Assembly: GCA_002914845.1 (NCBI GenBank)
Contig: JXTC01000035.1
Coordinates: 398,977-462,976 of the forward strand
Length of the DNA stretch: 64,000 nucleotides
Source of the DNA: Trema orientale
Taxonomy: Eukaryota; Streptophyta; Magnoliopsida; Rosales; Cannabaceae
Direction: 5' to 3'
In this document: one piece after another, positions 47,930-59,689 of the stretch
Numbering within the stretch: the stretch's first letter is position 1
Layout: each line of letters begins with the position of its first letter
Notes under the pieces: generated by a model
Told to the model about the DNA's origin: nothing
Databases searched by the model: none
What the model saw: the letters and a program-made list of their open reading frames with translations, nothing else
Translations under genes and position numbers: made by a program

Positions 47930-50900
47930 ATGCTTTTTCCATTGTCCAACCACTCCAACCGCAAATTATAAAATAAAATAATTAACATATTATTTCAGGC
48001 TCCCACTATTTATAATATATCTCTGTATTATCATAGGTAGGTACTTGATCATGAATCAGGACTTCTAGGTTCCCCTACAATATTCTATATCTTGGGTACA
48101 CTTTACTAAAGTTTAGCATATATCATTGTTGCTTTGGTACATCTTTTAACAAGAATGTTGGAAATTAAGTACGTCTTTTAACTTTTAATCCGTGATATGT
48201 GTCATACCGTGGAGTTAAAAGCATGTACTTCATTCGTTACAAACGGATTCCCAATAAAACTAGCTAGATATAAAGGGCTGGTCATGGAATTTAGAAGATG
48301 ACAAGTGGTCGAAGCCTGGAGTTTTCAAAGTACATTTTAGATGGGATAGGTTTAGTTTTCTTTGTGATACGTTTTATCTTCTTACTAGAATCACGCAAAT
48401 ATGTTTGCCCGCAAGGATAAGAATGGTTTCAGTTTCACTTTTCTTTAACTTCTTTCTCAGACGATTTTTTATTTTTTTATTTTTTATTTTTTTGGAAAGG
48501 ACTAACTAACGATTTATGCATGTCTAAATTAAAATACTGTGCACATGACATATATTTATATAGATTAGGTGTAAATTCTACGCGTGTTTGACTCCTTAAT
48601 TTGATTATAAAATAAAATAAAATAAAATAAAATTGACAGCAGTTTCTTCTGCTTTTCTTTGTAATGTATATAGTCATTGTTTTTTGTTACATGACATAAA
48701 ATGTTTAATGTGATTCACGCACTTAAGAGATCTGGTCATATTTTAATTATTAGGGCTACTCAATCATAGATTCTGTTCCATACAGTCAACATGCTGCCTC
48801 ATTAGCCGAAAGAATTTAGGCTGAAAATCTCAACTTGCATTGGTCTAATCTAATAATGCACTCATAAGATAAAACAAATTTGACGCATATTATTTGCGAT
48901 TACGATATAATTATGATTTGATTTGATATCTAAATATTGTTTATATGAGCAGAAGATGGCCGGACACATATACTAACAGAAGTATATCTCACTCTGTTAT
49001 GATACACATATATGTCATGAAGTGTCATTAATTAGTGGAGTGCAAAGCTTAATAACACGTACATGTATTTTTGCAAAAGAAAAAATGTGTCGATGCATAG
49101 ATCTCACGAGCTTTTTTTCTTTTTATCACAGATTTCATGCATGCAATAGTACTATATCTATATTTATATTAAGGCGGAAACTAATTGCACTTAAAGAACA
49201 TGAAAAGGACTAAAAATCATAAATATATATATGGAGCAATCGAACAATCATAGAAAGATAGCATTAATATTTTTACTCTATCGCCGTTCTGAATCGGTTA
49301 TAGATTTTGGGGGTCAAAGCTCAAGCTGTAGTTGAAACTGATGCCAGTTCACAAAATTGAAAATGATGTATATAAATAGCAATTGTCAATATTTCTTCTA
49401 TCCTTTCCTTTTCCTCTTTCTTCGCTTGATTACTAGTAGTGATTGATACTTGAATTCATCATGAAAAATAGTAAAGCCGGCTAATAAAGTCTCTTCATTA
49501 ATTTTCTTTTCATTGTCCGACAATTGGATTATCTCCGGCCAATTAGCTAAATACGTGCCACTTTTCTGTGTCCCTGTTTGTTGGGGGTTGGAAAGGAGTG
49601 CGGAAAAAAAAAATTGTATTTTAAGATGGATTAGGGTGGGGGTTTAAAGAATTAGAGGACGAATCCGTTATATAAATTTTTTTTTTTAAGGCAGTGATAT
49701 AAGACTCATATAACCAATGTTATCGCTTGACATACATGATATATTAAATGCAAGAGTTTAGGGAAGTATTAATATTAGAAGCACCAAATTGTCCACTAAA
49801 AATAAAAAAGACACACCAGATTGTGTTCAATTAACATGCATAAGAATAGCTTTTTCGCCCAAAAAAAAAATAGCTTTTTCGCCCAAAAAAAAAGAAAAGA
49901 AAAAGATTAAGGAAAAAAAGAAAAAGATTAAGGGGAAAAAAAAAGAATGCTAATATGCACTTGGTTTATATAACTACACAATTGGTAAATCAATACGATA
50001 CAAAATTTTATATGGATAGGAACTATATTATATATGCAAACTCCACATATATACTATTTTGTTTTATTCTTATTTTCGCCCAGAGTAAATTGCAACAAAG
50101 TCATTTTGGTTTTGGTCTAATCATCTCCACACTCCACTGACGTAGATATAGATGGAGTCGAGAGAATATGAATAAACTCACCCGTAAAAGATCCGTATTT
50201 TTTAGAGAAATATCCGTATTTGCTTATTAACTATAGAGCAGAAAACAAAACATTTAATTCAGCTCATTCTGATGAGATTCGACCAAATTAGTGAGAGAGA
50301 GAGTTCGGATATCTTTTATAAACGTATTATATAACTTTGAAAAAAAAAATCTTTTATCTATTTTCTTTCCTTCTTTCGAAGTAGTTAAAAAAATATTATA
50401 GTAATTGCTTAATTTGATTGATAATTACCATATTCATTTTCACCCGTTTATAATATTAAGGTATTAAGTTTAATTCCCCTAACCTAATTATCATAGAAAA
50501 AAAAATAAAAACTAAAAAAAAAGGGATTGCAGAATCCCAAAAAAAAAAAAGAACAAATAAATCATAGATCAAAAATATGGAATTTCCACTAATATGATTA
50601 TATAGCGCTCTGCTAGTCTGCTTCACATTTTTGCCGATTATTCATGCCGCAATTTACAACTTTAGCCATCATTTCACTCTTTTTTTTTCTTTTTTTTTTT
50701 TCATTTTTCTACATATTCGAGGAAATTAATTTTGTGGTCCCCATTTATCAAACGATCGCTCGTTGGGTTCATTTTACTTATTAGGGTCATTCTCGAATAA
50801 TTCCTAAGAACTTATGTCTAGTGTTTTGTTTCCCGTAATATTAGGACACACAAAAGATACATATAATGATGTGTTATTGATTTTAACCACTTATTATTTT

Positions 50901-51060
50901 TAAATTTTGTCTTCATTATATATATGAGTAGTTAAAAAAAATACAACATCATTGTATGTATATTTTATATGTATATTTTGTGTGTCCCTAATATTACTCT
51001 TTCCTCTTGACTGTTTTTATATGTATTTAAAAAAATTATTGAAAGTGTTATAAATTTCTG
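47930..51060. other. AT-rich intergenic spacer
   Basis: No gene recognised. Contains an (AAAAT)n run at ~48606-48632, and near 49845-49945 short local duplications of TAGCTTTTTCGCCC and of GAAAAAGATTAAGG, each followed by A runs. Confidence 0.5.
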
Positions 51061-51078
51061 TTCGAGGTGGGAACTTAT

Positions 51079-51117
51079 GCTCTTAATTAATTAGCAAGCT
51101 CTTAATTAATTAGCAAG
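51079..51117. repeat. 19-bp perfect tandem duplication
   Basis: GCTCTTAATTAATTAGCAA occurs twice in direct succession. Confidence 0.95.
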
Positions 51118-51708
51118 ACCTGTACTTAATTAAAATAAAGCAGAGAGAAATTAGGTTAGGTCATTAGAATGCACATCAGAAAGGGTCATCACAACAGTTA
51201 CAAGATAGGCGGTTGTGAGGAAAACAACTCTTCCTACATGTCTTGACAGGATTAGCGGTTGTAGAGATGACTAACTTAGTGTACAGAGAATAAACAGAAG
51301 TAATATAATAATAAAATAAATAAATAGACAAAGAATTTAAATATTACTAGTTGACTAAGACGAATAAACTGACCATGGTGTCAACTAGAAATTAGCAACA
51401 GAAATAAAATACAGAAAAATAAATAGTTAGAAACTGAAGAAAGCGATACCGTCCATATGCCAGTTTTAGTTAATTAGAGTGGTTAGAATTACGAGGCGGT
51501 AAATCCAGCCATATTATCGGAAATAATAATAAATAACTGAAATTAAAATGTTGAAATTTGAATAAAGCGATGCGACCGGTTGCGAGAGAAAACAACACAG
51601 ATCACTAAATAAATGCACATAATAATTAAAAGGGGGGTAAAGTAACCGATCGCACTCAAGGCAGCAATACGGACTACTTTTCCGGGAAGGGGAAGCGTAG
51701 TAATTGAT

Positions 51709-52706
51709 TGCACTTATAGCACAATACGAATTACCCACCAAGGTAGAGATACAAGATAAATATATATATATGTATATATATATAGAGCACAACACTTTGA
51801 ACTTGTGCTACAGATCAAGCACGAGGTTGTGGAGAGTAACTCGGTACCCAAAGATCGCTTATACAAAATGTCATACTAATAATAATAATTAATACAAGTG
51901 TACATATATATAAATGTGTGTATGTATATCTATATATGTGTGCATGTATGAGAAAAGACACTTGAAAAGGAAGCCTAAAACATGCACGTGAGAATGAGTG
52001 GTGGTGCTAATATATATGTCAAGTTAATAAAATAATGTGATATTTAATATAATAAGGCAATTATATGGACACATGTATGCATGTAAGTGGACTTGTTGAC
52101 CAAGTCTTATGAAAATGATAAGAAGATGAAGGTGATTAGATATATATATATATGTATGTAAGTGTGAAGATGCAAATGGCTATAAGTGACCCGTGGCTTG
52201 TAAAAACTAAATGCATGCAAATAAAATGATGATGGTGTTAAGGTAGGAAGATGTGAGCAACCACTGATTGTGTTTTGTACCAAATGAAGACAAGATTTGA
52301 TGGGATTAATAAGAAGAAGATGGTGATAATGACCACGGTAGAGATATAGATGGTGGTGGTGATAGTGAGTTACGGTTTGGACAATAAATAAAGAACACAA
52401 GATAATAGCAATAGAGGTAATATTGCCTACGGTTAAGAAAGAGAACAAGAGGGAGAGAGAAGGCTCGGTTGAGAGAAAATGAAAGCTTATATTATTCATC
52501 ATCTCCATATTACAAAAGACATGGCCTTATATATAGCCATCAATATATGTACTTCAGCCGACTCTTGAAGAAGTCTTTATTGGCAATAACTTGACACTTG
52601 TGAAAGGTGGAGGTGACACATTAAGCTTGAGGTGGCAATCCTTTATTCTTGCATGTTGACATGTGTAAAAGAGGTGTCAACTGACTATTTGACTTTTTTT
52701 CCAACA
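51709..52706 (-). mobile_element. Probable solo LTR, Ty1/copia-type
   Basis: On the minus strand the sequence starts TGTTGGAAAAAAAGTC, the usual opening of many copia LTRs. It contains GGCTATATATAAGGCC (promoter) and CATGTCTTTTGTAATATGGAG followed by a CT-rich leader. A matching end TG/CA at 51709 would give the same 5-bp flank, TTGAT, on both sides (51704-51708 and 52707-52711). That far border is uncertain, because a ~45-bp motif (GATxGCACT...CAATACG) is duplicated across it at ~51655 and ~51705 and related sequence may continue to ~51100. No coding parts were seen. Confidence 0.55.
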
Positions 52707-53336
52707 TTGATACATTTTCTTAATTGACCACAAATTACACAACTATCATATTATTTATAATTTAATATTTTAGTTAGTGACTAATTATAAATAATTTGTC
52801 ACACCCCAAAACAATTTCTTTCAATTTTCAGGGCAAATTACCATTTGAAACATTAATCAACAACCTTAGTTTATTAGCATGTACTTTATTTGAGTTTTGC
52901 TCCAACATATATATGCTAAAAAAATATTATTTTGTATATTAAACATTATTTTTATTTATAAAATATCTTTTTTCTACTATTAATTCTTGTTATTTTACTA
53001 TCCAATTACTTATCATAAAAACTAACTTCACCTGTCAATTTACTATTACTCGTATCTACAATCTACATAAATGAATAAAATGGTAAATGCATAAAAATTG
53101 CAATTAAGTTTATTCTATTATTAATTCTACTTGACAATAATTTAGAAAGAATAAACTTGTAAATAAAATTTATTAAAAACTATGTACAGAAATATATATT
53201 GAATTTTGATAATATTATAAATTATGTCACATGTTAAAATTTGGCATGTGTTATACTTAGCATAACAAATAACATGCTAAAAATTATGCTAAATATAACA
53301 TGTCATTAAATAGCTATTTTTACGCCAAATACTAAA

Positions 53337-53434
53337 ATTTAGTATTGGCATGATATATAGCATACCTATTTGAGATGTTTTAAACTATTTAGTATTGGCA
53401 TGATATATAGCATACCTATTTGAGATGTTTTAAT
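53337..53434. repeat. 50-bp tandem duplication, two essentially identical copies
   Basis: ATTTAGTATTGGCATGATAT through GAGATGTTTTAA is present at ~53337-53386 and ~53387-53434 without differences over ~46 bp, suggesting a recent event. Confidence 0.93.
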
Positions 53435-53728
53435 AGTTTAAATGGTACACCAAAATTAACGTAGTGTTTGGCCAAAAGTAAAAAGGAAAGGGGAAAAAAA
53501 CAAAAAAAAAACTCCCAGTCACTAATCCCAGTATTTTTATGTACTCTATATGGCACTTTGGTCCATTAACCTAAAATTCTGACATTTTAGCCAATAGTCC
53601 CTAAAGTCTGAAAGATAATTGGTCTCTGTAAAATGTCATATATAACTAAAGGACTATCTATATCAATTTAATAAAGGCTATATAGGATTTATGATAATCT
53701 AATTAAAGTTCAAACAACCATGTACTTA

Positions 53729-53950
53729 ACAAGATAGCTTAGTGGTAAAAGGACAATGGCTAGGTAGTCTTGTGTTTGAATTTATGGTAGCTACAACTAG
53801 ATATCCCCTCGAGGCGTGAGAGGAGTGAGGATCCATGCGTAGCCTTGAGTCTCAACTGTTGCTTAAATTTATTCTCTATATCTAGATACGTGATTGGACT
53901 CTAATATTCAATAAGACAGTTGCGGACTACTAAAATCACATCTTAATAGG
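53729..53950 (+). mobile_element. Possible tRNA-derived SINE, second family
   Basis: AGATAGCTTAGTGGTAAAAGG fits a polymerase III A box and GTGTTTGAATTTATGG a B box at the right distance. The body (CCCCTCGAGGCGTGAGAGGA, GGATCCATGCGTAGCC) differs from the other SINEs here. No poly(A) tail or target duplication was located, so the ends are approximate. Confidence 0.5.
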
Positions 53951-54093
53951 AAGATAGCTTCCTCTGATTACCATGATCTGCTAATTATTTTATTCAGCAA
54001 AAAGAGCTAAAGTTCAAGGACAGTCAAGCTAATAAAATGTGATAGTTGGCCTGTTATAATAAATTGAAGTAAATAATGCAATAAAAATTTGAC

Positions 54094-56811
54094 ATGAAAG
54101 ATAAGGGTCTAGCTGATATAATTTTGGGAATTAAAATTACAAGAACGTCTGATGGACTCATACTTAATCAGTCACACTATGTAGACAAAATTTTGGAGAA
54201 ATTCAACAAAGATGATTCTGGAGTGTCCAGAACACCGATAGACATGAGTCAACACCTTCATAAGAATAAAGGTGAGAGTGTTTCTCAAGTAGAATACTCT
54301 AGAGTGATTGGTAGTCTAATGTACCTGATGAGTTGTACAAAGCCAGATATAGCCTACACAGTCAGTAGACTGAGTAGATATACGAGTAATCCAAGTACTG
54401 AGCATTGGAAAGGAATTGTGAAAGTACTTAGGTACTTACGATTTACTCGTAACTATGGACTACATTATAATAGATATCATGCAGTTTTAGAAGGATACAG
54501 CGATGCAAACTGGATATCTGATATAAAAGACTCAAAGTCTACTAGTGGGTATGTGTTCACACTAGCATGAGCAGCTGTATCTTGGAAATCTTCAAAACAA
54601 ATAGTTATAGCCCGATCTACGATGGAATCTGAGTTTATAGCTCTAGATAAATGTGGCGAAGAGGCTGAATGGCTACGCCATTTCTTAGAAGATATTCCAG
54701 ACTGGCCTAAGTCTGTGCCACCAATATCTATACATTGCGATAGTCAATCGGCCATTGGTAGGGCACAGAGTAACATGTATAATGGTAAGTCTAGACATAT
54801 ACGTCGTAGACATAATACCATTAGACAACTACTCTCAACGGGAGTTATTTCTATAGACTATGTGAAGTCTAAGGATAACCTAGCGGATCCGCTAACCAAA
54901 GGGTTAAACAGAGAGTTAGTTGATAAATCATCGAGAGGAATGGGACTAAAGCCCATGAAATAAAAGTCTATACAATGGAAACCCAACCTAGTTGACTGGA
55001 GATCCCAAGATCTAGGTTCAAAGGGACAACCTAATTGTAAAAATTTTGTAGGATCACTGTGGGGATTATCCTCCTGTGAGGGTATAACCCTCATGTCCAT
55101 TCCTATGATAAAAAACAGTGATGCCCGTAAGGAATAGGATAAGCAAATGCATTTAATGATTCTTATGCGTCGGGAAAACCGAGCAGAGTAATGCGCGTTA
55201 CTCTTAACTAAGAAATCACCTATGTGAGAGAGAAGTGGGGCCGCTTCAAAGGGGAATTATGAGGGCTTAATTCCTTAGAAACTCTTGCTGAACCAGGCAA
55301 AGATGTTCAAGGCCAAAATAAACATAATCGTAAGAACTAGATTTGTTAAGAAAGATTCCTGTGTGAAGCATATTATCATTTACATAAACGACAGAACAGT
55401 TTAAAGACATCGTGTCTACTGATCAGTCAGTAAAGTAAATATACTCTCACAAGGGAAGGTTCAAAGGGAAACACCTACCTATCCTATACAGGATTCGTTC
55501 GTTGAACTCTATCACCTTGTCTAGAGTCTGTAGTTTCTCCTTTTACAATTTCTATTCATGTGGGGGATTATAGGAAAATGGGCTAATATGGGTTAATATG
55601 TTTTGGACTTGTCTTGGGCTTGGAAGCCCATGTATTTTGTAAAGTCCAAATTTGTATTAAGGAACCCATTTTCATGAGCCATTTTGAAGCTAAAAATTGA
55701 GTGAGACCCACATCTTGTTGATGAAAGGTCTTAGTGAATTCTTATTCTTCTCCGCGAGGACATCGATTTCGTATATTCACACGCTCAAAAAAGTGCACGG
55801 ATGAATGAGAAATTGTAGCTCAAAAGTGCACCATTGAAATGGAAAAAAGAAGGAAAAAGTGAAAGTCCCACATTGGTGGGAAATGTATGGTTCAAGTAAT
55901 TTATAAAGAATCATGTTTTGTGATGGTGGTAAGAATACCTACTACAGATGCTCTCTCAGGCGCGCGCAGGGGGGGTACAAATCTTCGGACTTGGGCCTGA
56001 ATTTGCATGGGCTCGTGTATGCCTGCACCTGCGGACACGAATGCCGGGCCGAAACTTGGACTATAGTAAGCCCAACCTTTTGTTGCGGCCCAGTTAGCTT
56101 TTTCTTTCATTTTTAACCACTTTGCTTCTTCAAAATGTAGCTACCAAGCCATTAAACCTAAAAAAAACATTTGTATGTTGCTTAATGGCAGAAACTGCCA
56201 TATTAAACATTTTTAACGTTTTATTAAGGGCTGTAACAGCCATATTTAAGCTGAAAAACGTTTTCAGATTAATGGAGATTTTTTCTGGTTTTGCTAATTA
56301 GTCCTCCCTTAGAGACTATAAAAGGAGACCTCTTCCTCCTCATTCCACACACCAACGAAAATCAGAAGCCTTCCTCCTCTCTGATTCTCTCTTTCATTCT
56401 CTCTAAAGCCTCTAGTTCTAAGTGTTCTTCAAGTTATTGAGTTTTCTAGCTATAGTTTTCTGAGTGTCTAGGAAATTTCATAGCTAGATCTTTTAGAGTG
56501 TTAGAGTTCATATAACAATCCAGTTTGTAGAGTGGAAGTGTTAGTGCTTTACTTGCTACTTTAGTCATTGTACCCTGGGAAACTGACGCTTGCAATTCCT
56601 CAAACATTCTACCGGAAGAGGCGAATCAGTTTTAAGAACACTATGTGGTACACAGGCCTCGACCGTTAACAATTTTTTTGTTTTACAGGAATACTTATTT
56701 GGAAGTACTGCCGAAATTCTGCTCAAAGTCGGAGCATAAAAATTTTGGTGACATTATTTATTTAAAAATATTTGTAACCTTATATATTGCATGTTAATTA
56801 TTTCTAACAAT
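54094..56811 (+). mobile_element. Ty1/copia retrotransposon remnant: 3' pol, untranslated region and 3' LTR
   Basis: The readable parts are the end of the reverse transcriptase region and the RNase H region (about 54094-54963), with hallmark copia blocks such as [60 protein letters not shown] and the [11 protein letters not shown] end. A ~600-bp untranslated stretch follows, then a purine-rich tract CATGTGGGGGAT and the LTR (about 55568-56811), which has a promoter (CTATAAAAGG near 56318) and the CCTGGGAAACTGACG...GTGGTACACAGGCCTCGACC motif. The 5' LTR, gag, protease, integrase and most of the reverse transcriptase are absent, so it is a broken fossil with at least one further interruption. 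Divergence suggests moderate age. Confidence 0.85.
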
Positions 56812-56952
56812 AACATTTTTATCACATACTTTAAATGAGAGTCAAAATAATAATGCTCCATTATTTTTCTAGTAAATTTTGTATCAATTTGCAATTAAAT
56901 AGTATTTGGTCATGGTGCGCGGTAATTTTTATTGAGAAAGAACGGTTCGAAA

Positions 56953-57078
56953 CCACGAGCTGTTTAGCATATATAGCCAAAACTTCTCCTAAAAAAAGCA
57001 GAAACAAGAGGTGTGGGTTCAATCCCCACTCCCTCTCCTACTAACCAAGACGAATACCAAAAAAAAAAAAAAAAAATA
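56953..57078 (+). mobile_element. tRNA-derived SINE remnant with poly(A) tail
   Basis: Contains GTGGGTTCAATCCCCAC, an intact tRNA T-arm stem-loop and B box, then CCTCTCCTACTAACCAAGAC and about 17 A. GTTCGAAA flanks both ends (56945-56952 and 57079-57086). The A-box region (TTTAGCATATATAG) is degenerate. It lies just outside the copia LTR. Confidence 0.7.
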
Positions 57079-57689
57079 GTTCGAAAGCAAGGCAATTTGC
57101 GACCCCCGAGGCGTGCATACCACTTGTAGTTGGAAAGGTCATGAAGGAAAGAAGGCCAGTGTAGACAGGAGAATGGAGAGTATATTGCACGTGCTATGAA
57201 GAGGGTGAGAGAAAGCTGATCAGCCAGGTCATGTGGGTTCCACGTGCGTAATTTTATAAATAAGTGATAATTGGTTGTGAAATTATTTGGGAGGCGTGCC
57301 CTTGCAGCTGTGATATAACTGTGTAAGAGGACAGCGCACAAGAAAATTGCTACATTTATTAAAATTAAATGTTTCTTTTTTTCAAAACTTTAACTTTTCC
57401 TCCAAAATATATTGTTTTTTTTTAACTAAGAAATTGTTTTTGAGGGAATTAACTAAGAAATGTTAATAATAATAAAACTTGCGGAAAGAAAAAAAGAAAT
57501 ACGAATAATAATGATAATTCTCTTTTATTAAGTTAGATAATTTTTTTTTCTTTTTTTGGAGGCACCATAGATTCAGTCCAGTATTTATTCTTAAAAAAAA
57601 AGTCCAATATTATCATTGATGTATTAAATTAAGGTCCAATATTATTAATTGATGTATTAAATTAAATTTATATATATAGGTTCTTTTTG

Positions 57690-57870
57690 TTTTATTATAG
57701 GTATTTTTTTTAGCCGTTGGATCATTATTTAACAGTTACCATAATTTGAATAGTTAGAAAAAAAAATAAAAGTAAATATGCATTATTTAATATTTTTTTC
57801 CTCTCACTATCTTATATTATGAAATGATGTGTGTGATGAATTTTAATTGGGCAAAATACAAAAAATACCA
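57690..57870. mobile_element. MITE fragment, related to 11482-11786 and 58055-58255
   Basis: Shares AGCCGTTGGATCAT-type sequence, a TTATTTAA...CTCTCACT tract and the GTGTGATGAATTTTAATTGG end with the other two copies. It is more diverged and one end is not recognisable. Confidence 0.5.
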
Positions 57871-58045
57871 GCTAAATTTAGAGCACAAATGTAATCCCCT
57901 TAAATGGGCCAGTTCTGTCCATGTTTTAATCAACGCATGTTACATTTGTCTAATATTATATTGGTTAAAACGTAACATGTATTGGCCAAATCATGGATAG
58001 GATCGGTCCCTTCGAGAACTATCTGTGGCCCTAAATTGGTGTGTA
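57866..58045. mobile_element. Foldback MITE, ~80-bp arms
   Basis: AAATTTAGAGCACAAATGTA, CCCTTAAATGGGCCAGTTCTG and CCATGTTTTAATCAACGCATG pair with the right arm (CATGTATTGGCCAAATCATGG, GGATCGGTCCC, GGCCCTAAATTGGTG) around a centre near 57957. Non-coding. Confidence 0.75.
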
Positions 58046-58054
58046 TATACATAG

Positions 58055-58255
58055 GTTGTCAATCGAGTAGGTACGTATTTTTTTTTCTATATATAGATTT
58101 TTTTTTTAGCCGTTGGATTATCATCTAACGATGATTCAATAGCTGCAATAATGTGCATAAACAGACGTGCATCATTAATATTATTTCTCTTTTATTTTTT
58201 ATTATAAAAAAATGTGCATAATAAATTTTAATTGGTCAAAATAATATTTACCGTT
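58055..58255. mobile_element. MITE copy of the CCAATCCAGTAGGT family
   Basis: Starts with TCAATCGAGTAGGTA, close to the 11482 element's terminus, and carries AGCCGTTGGATTATCATC, GTGCATCATTAATATTATTT and AATTTTAATTGGTCAAA in the same order. The right terminus is poorly preserved. Confidence 0.6.
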
Positions 58256-58537
58256 CACTATAATTTGTGACGTCTGGTATAAGGTGTTACATCCCCACTT
58301 GTTACATAGACCTGTTATCATTAATAGAAAGCGGTACATTGGATAATTGCGCACGCAATTCTCCACTCTCAAGTCTCAACTATTTAATGAGATCGGTTAT
58401 TATTTTATATTTTTTCACAAAAAACGACAGTATTATTATTAATATTTTCTTGATAGAACTTGATCATATTTTTTTTTTTTTTGGGGGTAATCTAGATATT
58501 TTGTGACTTGGAAATACATCAATATGCATATGATATC

Positions 58538-59030
58538 TGTTAGGAAATTGTATTTCCTATAGTGGGCCACATATATTTTGGACAATTGTATTGGGCCATA
58601 TTATTCTTAAGCAGACCCAATAAGTGATTTAATTAGGCTGGTTCAGGATATCCAACTGGGTATGGATACCAATGTGGATACCCTGTTAGTCACCCAGTTA
58701 GGGTTTGATGGATACCCAACAGGGGACTATATAAAGAACCTTTTAGGGTTATGGTCCCTGTAGCCAAAAGAACACGTACGCTCAATTCTCTGTAACCCAC
58801 CATCAGTTACAGAGAATTTCATCTGAGTGTCATTAGGCTTTAAGGCTACAGAAGATCAAACCCTCTAGCATATACAGTCAATCACTATCGCTTCCGCCTT
58901 CTGTTCATCGTCCAGACTACGGTATTGAATCATGGACTCAGGTATACTCAATGAATCCCTACCCATCAGTTTTAGCATGAATGTTCTAGGGTTTGTGTTT
59001 GGTTTTGCAATCCCATATAGAATTCTAACA
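58538..59030 (+). mobile_element. Solo LTR, Ty1/copia-type, 493 bp
   Basis: Begins TGTTAGGAAATTG and ends AATTCTAACA, with the short inverted termini TGTTAG/CTAACA. The 5-bp sequence ATATC is duplicated on both sides (58533-58537 and 59031-59035). A promoter-like GACTATATAAAG lies at ~58726. No internal retrotransposon sequence adjoins, so it is a solo LTR left by recombination between two LTRs. Orientation is from the promoter; the copia assignment is from the termini and length. Confidence 0.85.
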
Positions 59031-59494
59031 ATATCTACTACGAAATAAATTACATGTAGGTGTTATCTGCTTTCATTGAAAAAAAGGTAAAAAAAAAAAA
59101 AAAAAAACAATATTTTCATTGTTCAATGGCCATGTTATCCTAATTCTTTAGGTATTTTCTAGCTATGGTCATAGGTAAACCAAAATAAATATTTTAATCA
59201 ATAATAAAACAAAACTCTGAAAAAAAGAAAAAGTATTTGATGGTATATGTTCGTGATCTGTATAACTTTAATGTGATCTAATATTTAAAAATGCACATTA
59301 CCATTAAATATATATCCTACAAAAGAAGTTCCCCGAAATAAATTCCCTTGATTTTTTCATCTCTTAGGGTAGCAACTAAATCATATTTTACTTCTATTTT
59401 TGTTCTTAAAATATTAGTACGATTATAGTATATTGGTATATATACCTTATCAAAATGGTCGAATTTTGAGCTACTTAACATATATATCCATTTT

Positions 59495-59688
59495 GACAAA
59501 GTGGATTAGCTTAAATAGTAAGAGTACCCATTATATAGAATTTCGGTCTCAGGTTTGAGTCGTATCGAGGTATGCATGAAAATATATGATCCCTAATAGG
59601 GGTGGAGATTAAGTAGTAGTAGATATTTTCCTTTAATTTGTAATAAGTGGAGGTCACTAGTTAATTTTCATTTGAAAAAAAAAAAAAA
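59495..59688 (+). mobile_element. tRNA-derived SINE, same family as 44857-45051
   Basis: GTGGATTAGCTTAAATAGTAAGAG (A box), CTCAGGTTTGAGTCGTA (B box), then GATCCCTAATAGGGGTGGAG and AATTTGTAATAAGTGGAGGTC match the 44857 copy in order, and ~14 A follow. The flanks ACATATATATCCATTTT and ACACCTATGTGCATTTT agree at 13 of 17 positions and may be a worn target duplication. Confidence 0.78.
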
Positions 59689-59689
59689 A

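Noticed and set aside
52107-52508. 133-codon minus-strand frame
   Set aside because: Lies within the LTR leader and is rich in repeated His/Tyr/Leu from simple sequence; not retrotransposon coding sequence.
57008-57030. Perfect tRNA T-arm, considered as a tRNA gene
   Set aside because: No acceptor stem, D-arm or anticodon arm of tRNA form around it; followed by poly(A) and flanked by an 8-bp duplication, so a SINE fits better.
56964-57341. 125-codon minus-strand frame
   Set aside because: Overlaps the SINE remnant and includes its tRNA-like and poly(A) parts in antisense; not a gene.
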